Positions 1-4,718 of a stretch of 7,363 nt of DNA are shown here, piece by piece. The stretch is from Thermoplasmata archaeon (GTDB lineage: Archaea > Thermoplasmatota > Thermoplasmata > Thermoplasmatales > Thermoplasmataceae), in contig JAJYPW010000044.1 of the NCBI GenBank assembly GCA_021795055.1, forward strand, positions 1-7,363, given 5' to 3'. The first letter of the stretch is position 1. Every line of letters starts with the position of its first letter. The translations under genes and the position numbers were made by a program. Below the pieces are notes generated by a model. That model worked only from the letters and a program-made list of their open reading frames with translations, was not told the DNA's origin and searched no databases.

Positions 1-1
1 T

Positions 2-253
2 GCTGTTCGCTCTGAAGCTAATATAGTTCCAATTAGATCGGCGAATGCATATCCGCGTTTTCGTGCGCCTGCGTTGCCATCATCTGGTCGCTGTGAACAT
101 GTCTACAAATCCATTACTATAGAAAGACGAATGGAAGAGGACTTCTTTCCTGTCATGCATCAAAGAAGTCCAGTACGCAAATGGTTTACTTTCCCCGTGG
201 AGTTGACAAAGGATCAGAGGGAGATGTTGGAGAAACTTTCAATTGAATTGTAG
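2..253 (+). CDS. 3' end of an unrecognised protein (partial, runs off left edge)
   Basis: This frame is open from the window edge for 83 codons to a TAG stop, directly followed by a second TAG. The only internal ATG (131) would leave 40 residues, so the true start is probably outside the window. The visible part is strongly charged. An early segment, VRSEANIVPIRSANAYPRF, is followed by a basic/acidic stretch (ERRMEEDFF) and a C-terminal amphipathic helix-like tail (ELTKDQREMLEKLSIEL). I do not recognise the family. The early segment vaguely recalls the stretch downstream of the second catalytic Asp in some DDE transposases, and the neighbouring insertion sequence makes a mobile origin conceivable, but that is a guess. 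Its main support is frame length (about a 2% chance of staying open at random) and protein-like composition. Confidence 0.45.
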   Translation, partial: AVRSEANIVPIRSANAYPRFRAPALPSSGRCEHVYKSITIERRMEEDFFPVMHQRSPVRKWFTFPVELTKDQREMLEKLSIEL

Positions 254-350
254 TAGTACAAAGGGGCAAAGATAGGTTTAATAGGATACTACCATTAACT
301 TTTGTAACAAGTGGCAGATCTTCTAAGAAAATCAGTCGCGGAATTCGTTG

Positions 351-368
351 GCACATATATATTTGTGC
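351..368. repeat. imperfect palindrome just outside the IS left end
   Basis: GCACA (351-355) pairs with TGTGC (364-368), and an A/T-rich inner part pairs further apart from one mismatch. It lies 7 bases outside the left inverted repeat of the insertion sequence. It may be the hairpin of a transcript ending after the upstream frame or a structured insertion target. No T-tract follows it immediately. Confidence 0.35.
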
Positions 369-375
369 TATTTGG

Positions 376-387
376 CAGTATCTCCGA
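376..387 (+). repeat. IS left terminal inverted repeat
   Basis: CAGTATCTCCGA is the exact reverse complement of 1801-1812. The match stops abruptly on the outer side, which fixes this as the probable outer end of the element. Confidence 0.75.
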
Positions 388-458
388 AGATAATTATTGA
401 GTTGTCATAATATTATTCTTGTTCACATTCAGCGTTCTTTTATTTAATAATGGAAAGG

Positions 459-466
459 TTAATTAT
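459..466 (+). promoter_or_regulatory. TATA-like box of the IS operon
   Basis: TTAATTAT lies 22-29 bases before the ATG at 488, the spacing expected for an archaeal TATA box with transcription starting at or near the start codon. There is no Shine-Dalgarno match in front of that ATG. A second A/T-rich candidate (TTTAATAA, 443-450) lies further upstream. Confidence 0.4.
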
Positions 467-487
467 TGGATATGCATTGTATATCCG

Positions 488-640
488 ATGAAGAAGAGAC
501 CACTAACGCCTGCAAACACGCTTGAGATAAAGGGAATCGAGGGATATTTCGTAAGGACTGTAACAAAATTCGGGAACAGTGCCAAGATAGACTGTCCCAA
601 GGAATATCTTGGAAGAACTGTGTACATAGTTGTAACATGA
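488..640 (+). CDS. DUF2080 family transposon-encoded protein
   Basis: This 50-residue protein belongs to the DUF2080 family, small archaeal proteins found beside transposase genes whose role is unknown. The signature is the segment GYFVRTVTKFGNSAKIDC, followed by a PKEYLGRTVYIVV strand. The core FGNSAKIDCPKEYLG reads like the swapped-hairpin DNA-binding fold of AbrB/MazE-type proteins (compare the FGNS-hydrophobic-P-K pattern), so it may bind the element's ends or promoter. The frame can be extended to a TTG at 419, but the added residues are hydrophobic and unlike the family, so I prefer the ATG at 488. Its stop overlaps the transposase start (ATGA at 637-640), pointing to translational coupling. 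Confidence 0.8.
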   Translation: MKKRPLTPANTLEIKGIEGYFVRTVTKFGNSAKIDCPKEYLGRTVYIVVT

Positions 641-1713
641 ATAATGACCGTTTGCTTGCCTCACTGAAGATGCTTGAACACTTCACCAACGATTCGCTGA
701 AACTGAGGCATCATTCCCCATACCTGAGCGGATTCCATTTCAATCGTGAACTGCTGAGGGCGGCCGTTGCCAACACCTATCTGGAAACAGCAGGGAAGAG
801 GGCAGATTCAATACATCTATGCATCGAAAAGTATCCACAGAAGGATGCTATTAAAAACATACGAGAATCTCTGCTCTCAAGAATATCAGCCATTTCTAAA
901 AAGCCCATTTCCGAAAAGACTGATCCCGTTATGATTGCATTCGATTACACCCATGAAGACTTTTACGGCGATCGAGACACTCTCTGGATACATGGATGGA
1001 CCGGAGAACATGGGATCAGCGGCAAATACTCGTATCTCACAGCGAGCATTGTAAACAGGGATCTCAGGTTACCGCTGCTGTCGATGCCGTCACCCATGGG
1101 AAACGACATGCCCTCCGAGATCTCAGGAATACTGGACTCCATCATGCCATTATTCGGTCACATTGATCTCCTGTTGTTCGACAGGGGATTCTACTCCAGG
1201 GAACTCATGATAATGCTCAATGACCGCAAGATGAATTACCTCATATTTGTGCCAAAGAATCCACAGGTGAAGGAGGAGTTCGCACATATGTACCAGTCTG
1301 AGAAGAAGATGATCCTGCACGAGTTCTCCATATACAGGGATGGCAGGAAAGTCAACGACTCAGTGTATCTTGCATTCCTGAAGCAGATATTTGATCACCG
1401 AACGGAGGAATACTATGACTGGTGCTTCGCAACCAGTGTCCAGGACCTGGATCTTGAACACATAATTGCACGGTATAAATTCAGGTGGCGCATCGAAACA
1501 ATGTTCAGGGTGCAGGATGAATGCCGCATAAAGACGAAAAGCAAGGATATTCGGGTAAGGTATTTCCTCTTCGCCTATGAGCAGCTTGTTGAATCAATCT
1601 GGTATCTCTTCTACCATGAGGAGGTGAGTTTTAAAGGGTATCTGATGGAGATAAGCAGCGTGTGCAGCACGCTGGTGGAAAACGAGGAGAGAAGAAGATC
1701 AACCCATTCTTAG
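637..1713 (+). CDS. DDE transposase (IS4 superfamily, ISH3-like)
   Basis: This 358-residue cut-and-paste-type transposase would act on the inverted repeats at 376 and 1812. The RNase H-like catalytic triad is visible. D103 sits in the strand VMIAFDYTHEDFYGD. D182 sits in LLLFDRGFYSRE, the typical D-R-G-F-Y-S block. E287 sits in YKFRWRIETMFR, which matches the Y-x2-R-x3-E signature with Y280 and R283. Roughly 100 residues of mostly strand-forming sequence lie between D182 and E287, as in the IS4 superfamily. The N-terminus (1-90) is helical and probably DNA-binding; the C-terminus is basic (EERRRS). Length is within or slightly below the usual range and no frameshift is seen. The start overlaps the DUF2080 stop by ATGA and no clear ribosome site precedes it, so translation is probably coupled. 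Confidence 0.88.
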   Translation: MNNDRLLASLKMLEHFTNDSLKLRHHSPYLSGFHFNRELLRAAVANTYLETAGKRADSIHLCIEKYPQKDAIKNIRESLLSRISAISKKPISEKTDPVMIAFDYTHEDFYGDRDTLWIHGWTGEHGISGKYSYLTASIVNRDLRLPLLSMPSPMGNDMPSEISGILDSIMPLFGHIDLLLFDRGFYSRELMIMLNDRKMNYLIFVPKNPQVKEEFAHMYQSEKKMILHEFSIYRDGRKVNDSVYLAFLKQIFDHRTEEYYDWCFATSVQDLDLEHIIARYKFRWRIETMFRVQDECRIKTKSKDIRVRYFLFAYEQLVESIWYLFYHEEVSFKGYLMEISSVCSTLVENEERRRSTHS

Positions 1714-1726
1714 GACATATTGGGCC

Positions 1727-1752
1727 TGAGAACGGAGAGCTCGTTGTTCTCA
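1727..1752 (+). terminator. stem-loop just after the transposase stop
   Basis: TGAGAAC (1727-1733) is a perfect inverted partner of GTTCTCA (1746-1752), with a 12-base loop that itself contains GAGAGCTC and an alternative AACG/CGTT pairing. It starts 13 bases after the transposase stop and lies inside the element. No T-run follows directly, so it may be a 3'-end structure or a processing or regulatory hairpin rather than a classical terminator. Confidence 0.4.
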
Positions 1753-1800
1753 CTTCTCTCGAATCCCATCAGCGAAAGCTCTACAAAAACTCAACTCTAA

Positions 1801-1812
1801 TCGGAGATACTG
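1801..1812 (-). repeat. IS right terminal inverted repeat
   Basis: TCGGAGATACTG is the reverse complement of the left end at 376-387 (12 of 12). The next bases outward do not pair, so the element most likely ends at 1812. Confidence 0.75.
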
Positions 1813-2095
1813 TGTAACGCAAACCACGAAAGTTGAGATTTATGGCTTCTGCCACCCCCGGAATGCATGCGCCCAGTTAATGAGTTCAAGTCTGCGTCGA
1901 CGCTTCGCCAAATCAACAATGGTCGTGATCACTTTCTGAAATAGGCTACCTTTAAAATCCAATCGCTGGAAAACCAGGGCCGGGCGTTACTGTCTGGCTA
2001 TGGCACTTACATATTGGTATCACGGATGCCGGTTGAAATCCTAATGCAAGGCCTCGTTACAGATTTAGGGCAGTAATTTTGCCGCACATGATGAT
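1813..2095. other. gap without an assured gene, downstream of the IS
   Basis: No frame of normal length is present on either strand. What can be seen is a 48-codon open minus-strand frame (1840-1986, listed separately), a 25-codon plus-strand frame (1867-1944) opposite it, and a TATA-like TTTAAAA (1951-1957) that could start a plus-strand transcript near 1980. The segment 1979-2055 looks faintly tRNA-like but does not fold as one. The most economical reading is decayed DNA between a mobile element and the 3' end of the membrane gene pair. Confidence 0.5.
1840..1986 (-). pseudogene. possible C-terminal gene remnant, family unknown
   Basis: Reading the minus strand, a frame stays open for 48 codons between two TAA stops. 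It has protein-like content: a hydrophobic start, then VITTIVDLAKRRRRLELI and an aromatic-rich end (NWAHAFRGWQKP). No ATG begins it; only TTG and GTG codons are available. It is therefore more likely the tail of a decayed gene than a complete small one. No family is recognised. The frame ends 28 bases outside the IS right end, so the element does not interrupt it. It could be chance. Confidence 0.22.
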
Positions 2096-2120
2096 AAAAC
2101 CCCCCTGTGGGCCAGGAGGG
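2096..2120 (-). terminator. hairpin plus U-tract ending the membrane gene pair
   Basis: On the minus strand the sequence reads CCCTCCT, a 7-base loop (GGCCCAC), AGGGGGG, then TTTT. The 7-bp stem includes one G-U pair in the minus-strand transcript, which would be a C-A mismatch on the plus strand, so the structure is specific to minus-strand RNA. It lies 56 bases past the stop codon at 2176, as expected for the end of that transcript. Confidence 0.6.
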
Positions 2121-2175
2121 ATCTCTGATTCAGATACAAATGTCTCTTTCAATTTTAAAGGAAAGAATTAGCCAC

Positions 2176-2691
2176 TCATTCGTCATTCTGGGAGGTCTCG
2201 CTGGCCTGCTGCAAGGATGTATGAGCCGGTACGGGCTGCTTCCCCGAATCAGCCGCACTAAAGGATGAGGCGGTCTTTCCTTTCTTGTTCCTTATCTTTT
2301 TTCTTCCCACATGACCTGGTTTATGATATTCCAGGCCGAGAGCGAAATCCACTATTCCCATGAAGAAGAGAGCATAGCCGGCGTATGTAATTCCGGAAAA
2401 GTTGCCGGCGTATGCGAAGTACGTAATCATAAAAACTATCACAGTTCCGATTAATGATAAAGTGAAGGCCTCATATTCCCTGTCCCTGAAATAATGTTCC
2501 TCAATGAATGCCAGTACAATAGCAGCCGCTGCAAGCACCCATACCGGTTCCTGCGAGGTAAGCGCGGTCGTCGAAATGCTGATAGAACCTGGAAGAAAAT
2601 ACCCAACCGCGCTCAGCAGTATTAACGGGGAAACGAGCAGCAGACCGCGTAACAGGTAAAATATTCCACCGAGAAGCATTGATATTTTCAT
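2176..2691 (-). CDS. integral membrane protein with four predicted helices, function unknown
   Basis: This protein has 171 residues. Hydrophobic segments at about 8-32, 48-64, 75-94 and 99-119 suggest four membrane helices. The short loop EEHYFRDREYE (64-74) is charged. The tail after residue 120 is first basic (GRKKIRNKKGK) and then Ser/Gln-rich and probably disordered, so by the positive-inside rule it is likely cytoplasmic. No family is recognised. The ATG at 2691 is supported by a good Shine-Dalgarno site directly upstream. It is the second gene of a pair with the membrane protein encoded upstream (60-base gap, same strand) and is followed by a terminator-like hairpin. The two proteins may work together in the membrane; the sequence gives no clue to a substrate. 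Confidence 0.75.
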   Translation of the reverse strand: MKISMLLGGIFYLLRGLLLVSPLILLSAVGYFLPGSISISTTALTSQEPVWVLAAAAIVLAFIEEHYFRDREYEAFTLSLIGTVIVFMITYFAYAGNFSGITYAGYALFFMGIVDFALGLEYHKPGHVGRKKIRNKKGKTASSFSAADSGKQPVPAHTSLQQASETSQNDE

Positions 2692-2694
2692 TTA

Positions 2695-2702
2695 CCTCAC
2701 CT
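2695..2702 (-). promoter_or_regulatory. Shine-Dalgarno site of the second membrane gene
   Basis: On the minus strand AGGTGAGG stands 3 bases before the ATG at 2691 and matches the archaeal 16S tail (GGAGGTGAT type). Such a site here, and its absence before the putative leaderless starts, fits an internal gene of a polycistronic message. Confidence 0.6.
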
Positions 2703-2751
2703 TGCAGCTACCTCATCAATCCTTTCCTGTACCGGAACCACACTTTATGTT

Positions 2752-3390
2752 TCAGTTTTTCGCAGCCCTCTCTTCTTCCTTTTCTTGCTTCAGGCGTTTT
2801 CCAAGACTTTTCTTGCGTCTCCTTTCCCATTCCTGCAGTGCAACGCCCACAACGTACAGGAATGCAACTGCCGATTCCGAATAAAGTTGTGATATCCCGA
2901 GCTTTGTCATCGCAAAGTATGCTGCGAAGGCACCAACTATGCCGGAAATGACATGCACAAAATCCTTGTAGAGAAGGTACGCCACCACGAATCCAACAAC
3001 TGCCGCTCCGATCGCATAGTAGAGAGAGATGCCGAGAAGATCGATGCCGACGAGATAAACCAGGTAAGCGAATCCCAGCGACAGCCCAATCCTGATAGCC
3101 AGGGTCAGGACAATCGCGCCGATTATCGCCCCGATTGCTACAAGTATAAGGATGGGAACTGCAGTGTAGCCCAGATAGTTGACTACATTGTATGAAAAAT
3201 AACCGCCAAGGTACAACCCGGCAGCAGTGAATACCACTTTCCAGGATTCATTTCCTCGGAACATAAGGGCAATTCCAATGGCAAGAAGAGCGATGAAAAG
3301 GAGAGTTGTTTCAGTGGACGTCAATCCTGTAGGAACTGAAATTGCCTTCAGGAACAGGTTTTTCAGGTAGTCCAGTGTTATTGCTGTCAC
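2752..3390 (-). CDS. polytopic membrane protein with about seven helices, function unknown
   Basis: This protein has 212 residues. Hydrophobic stretches at about 28-44, 51-72, 76-98, 101-118, 120-141, 143-163 and 170-186 suggest seven membrane helices packed with Gly and Ala. They are followed by a strongly charged tail (QEWERRRKKSLGKRL and on to the end) that is likely cytoplasmic. The regular Gly/Ala-rich helices resemble DUF4203/TMEM198-type proteins in general character, but I cannot assign it there. The start is a GTG; an in-frame TAA lies four codons upstream and no earlier start exists. No Shine-Dalgarno site precedes it. A TATA-like box 21-30 bases upstream suggests a leaderless message shared with the downstream membrane gene. 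Confidence 0.75.
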   Translation of the reverse strand: MTAITLDYLKNLFLKAISVPTGLTSTETTLLFIALLAIGIALMFRGNESWKVVFTAAGLYLGGYFSYNVVNYLGYTAVPILILVAIGAIIGAIVLTLAIRIGLSLGFAYLVYLVGIDLLGISLYYAIGAAVVGFVVAYLLYKDFVHVISGIVGAFAAYFAMTKLGISQLYSESAVAFLYVVGVALQEWERRRKKSLGKRLKQEKEEERAAKN

Positions 3391-3410
3391 AGGAGATTAA
3401 AACTGTTCAG

Positions 3411-3420
3411 GTATATGAAT
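3411..3420 (-). promoter_or_regulatory. TATA-like box of the membrane gene pair
   Basis: On the minus strand ATTCATATAC lies 21-30 bases before the GTG start at 3390. The spacing fits transcription beginning at the start codon, in agreement with the missing ribosome site. Confidence 0.4.
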
Positions 3421-3466
3421 TTTACCGGTCTGCCTGTGTCATTGTGCGGATACTGCGCCAGCCGCT

Positions 3467-3510
3467 GATTTGAATATCAAATCCTTTTAAGGATATGGTG
3501 GGCACGCCAT
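3467..3510. repeat. cluster of three adjacent palindromes
   Basis: Three inverted repeats lie side by side: GATTTGA-ATA-TCAAATC (3467-3483), ATCCTT-TT-AAGGAT (3481-3494, sharing three bases with the first) and ATGGTG-GGCA-CGCCAT (3495-3510, one wobble pair). They lie between the end of the oxidoreductase gene and the promoter of the membrane gene pair. They could be regulator sites for that promoter or 3'-end structure of the gene ending at 3547. The third hairpin is followed by GTTTTC on the plus strand only. Confidence 0.45.
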
Positions 3511-3546
3511 GTTTTCAAACCGTCCAGGTTCCATCTGACATCTGTG

Positions 3547-4671
3547 TTAGCTGATTGATATGTTTATACCTCTGTCTGCAAGTTCGTTTGATATTGATTG
3601 AAAAGCACGCTGATCGGAGCCGATGTTTTCCACGGGTACGTACCCTGACAGTTTCCCGAGATTCCCCTTATCTTCGTGGAGCATCAGGGTGAGTATGGAG
3701 GCTGGGAATGCAGTTGTCCTTGCCATGGAAGTGAGTTCGCTCCCGGACGGGGATGAATCAATCATCTCTGCGGTGTATCTTTTCATTTTCCCGTTTACCC
3801 TGCCCTCTGCTATCACTCTTAAAAGGACGGTGTCACCGCATTCCGGATTACCCAGTGCCTTCTCGAGCACAGCTTCGCTTATTCTGCGTGGTGGAACCCC
3901 TGATCCGTCAATTTCGATCTTCTCCGGCGAAAAGAATCCCAGATCCCTGAGGAGTTTGACTCTCTCGCAGTGTCCCTTGTAGCGGACGGTCTTCTCGAAC
4001 ATATTCTCCACATTGCTCATCGTATGGACAAGTGTTCTGAGGCCATCGGTGAAGAATGCCTCGTATTTTTTCCCGGCAAATTCAATATTCTCCAGACCGG
4101 TAAGTGCCTCTACCACTTTTTTCCGGCCTCCTGAAATTATCGTGCAGGGGTTCACATACTCATCAATCACACTGTCCATTGAGAATACTACCTTATAATT
4201 CAGTGGGGGAATCTCCCTGTCAGGCACTCCTCCAACAAATATTCTGACGCTTTCCACTTTCTCAAACTTGCTGGCGAGGTGCCCTACAAGCAAATTGCTG
4301 ATCCCTGGCGCAAGGCCTGCGTCTGGAACGATAACGAAATCTCCACCCGATGAAAGTTTTTCCTTACTGATTGGATCATTTCCGAATGTTATATCCACCA
4401 GCCGGCTGCCATTACGCTCCACGGAGAGGAAAAGTTCCTCCCGGAGGTGTGCCGGAAGTGCCGACGCTATGACGCTGCCTTTCCTGAAGATTTTTTTCCT
4501 GTTTGTGCCGGTAAAAGGATCCTCCCTGTGGAATTTCACCCCTGGAGGAGCCTGTTCAGGAAACCGCCCGAATGGATCGTATACATCTATCTGCATACCC
4601 CGGGTATGCGAGACCATATCCTGATATATGGCCCTACCAATCTTCCCAAAGCCCAGTAAAGTTATTGCCAT
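3547..4671 (-). CDS. lysine 6-dehydrogenase / saccharopine dehydrogenase-like oxidoreductase
   Basis: This predicted NAD(P)-dependent oxidoreductase has 374 residues from the ATG at 4671. An in-frame TTG at 4686 would add five residues, but the Rossmann strand MAITLLGFGKIG normally starts such proteins, so the ATG is preferred. The nucleotide-binding GFGKIG is at 7-12 with an acidic residue after the second strand (D30/D32 region). Family blocks follow: VDITFG (92-97), VPDAGLAPGISNLLVGH (115-131), VGGVPDREIPPLNYKVVFS (147-164), TVRYKGHCE (228-236) and TSMARTTAF (314-322). As I recall it, bacterial lysine 6-dehydrogenase (lysine to piperideine-6-carboxylate) shares these blocks and this length; related enzymes make or split saccharopine. 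The substrate is not settled here. The gene lies 47 bases after the decarboxylase gene and may have its own promoter. Confidence 0.8.
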   Translation of the reverse strand: MAITLLGFGKIGRAIYQDMVSHTRGMQIDVYDPFGRFPEQAPPGVKFHREDPFTGTNRKKIFRKGSVIASALPAHLREELFLSVERNGSRLVDITFGNDPISKEKLSSGGDFVIVPDAGLAPGISNLLVGHLASKFEKVESVRIFVGGVPDREIPPLNYKVVFSMDSVIDEYVNPCTIISGGRKKVVEALTGLENIEFAGKKYEAFFTDGLRTLVHTMSNVENMFEKTVRYKGHCERVKLLRDLGFFSPEKIEIDGSGVPPRRISEAVLEKALGNPECGDTVLLRVIAEGRVNGKMKRYTAEMIDSSPSGSELTSMARTTAFPASILTLMLHEDKGNLGKLSGYVPVENIGSDQRAFQSISNELADRGINISIS

Positions 4672-4691
4672 GGCTGTGAAGCCCAATTTGA

Positions 4692-4699
4692 TTAATTAA
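4692..4699 (-). promoter_or_regulatory. TATA-like box before the lysine dehydrogenase-like gene
   Basis: TTAATTAA (same on both strands) lies 21-28 bases upstream of the ATG at 4671, which has no Shine-Dalgarno site. This suggests a leaderless transcript of its own, in addition to any read-through from the upstream pair. Confidence 0.45.
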
Positions 4700-4718
4700 T
4701 GATGCTGGAACATTTCAC

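Larger units (their letters stand above)
376..1812 (+). mobile_element. insertion sequence with DUF2080 protein and DDE transposase (ISH3/IS4-like)
   Basis: The element is about 1,437 bp, bounded by perfect 12-bp inverted repeats (CAGTATCTCCGA at 376-387; its complement at 1801-1812). A second inverted pair, GAGTTG/CAACTC, lies a few bases further in at 399-404 and 1792-1797. It encodes a small DUF2080 protein and an intact-looking DDE transposase in overlapping frames. This two-gene layout is known from archaeal elements. The family assignment rests on the YxxRWxxE-type motif around the catalytic Glu, so it is approximate. The flanks show no target duplication: the bases before 376 end in TATTTGG and those after 1812 begin TGTAACG. 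The insertion may therefore be old, or one flank may have been rearranged. Both genes are unbroken, so the copy could still be active. Confidence 0.8.

Noticed and set aside
419..487. TTG start extending the DUF2080 protein by 23 residues
   Set aside because: The extra residues are hydrophobic and unlike the family's N-terminus. The ATG at 488 gives a normal small protein and has a TATA-like box at the right distance.
311..1855. GTGGCAGA at 311-318 and its complement at 1848-1855 as outer inverted ends of the IS
   Set aside because: An 8-base match over these lengths is expected by chance about half the time, and the surrounding bases do not extend it. The 12-bp ends at 376 and 1812 are better.
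1867..1944. Plus-strand 25-codon frame beginning MRPVNEFKSAS
   Set aside because: It is very short, lacks a ribosome site or suitably spaced TATA box, and lies opposite a longer and more protein-like minus-strand frame.
1979..2055. tRNA-like stretch (GTCTGGCTATGGCAC and GGTTGAAATCC resemble D- and T-arm blocks)
   Set aside because: The T stem has only two pairs, the anticodon stem does not form around any loop with U33, and there is no 7-bp acceptor stem. It is at best a decayed or accidental similarity.
2679..3195. Plus-strand frames opposite the membrane protein genes
   Set aside because: They show the mirror composition of hydrophobic codons (Ser/Phe/Cys-rich or Asp/Asn-rich) and no ribosome site. 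The minus-strand genes explain the region.
4672..4686. TTG start extending the lysine dehydrogenase-like protein by five residues
   Set aside because: The Rossmann strand begins at the ATG at 4671, and the TATA-like box spacing fits the ATG.
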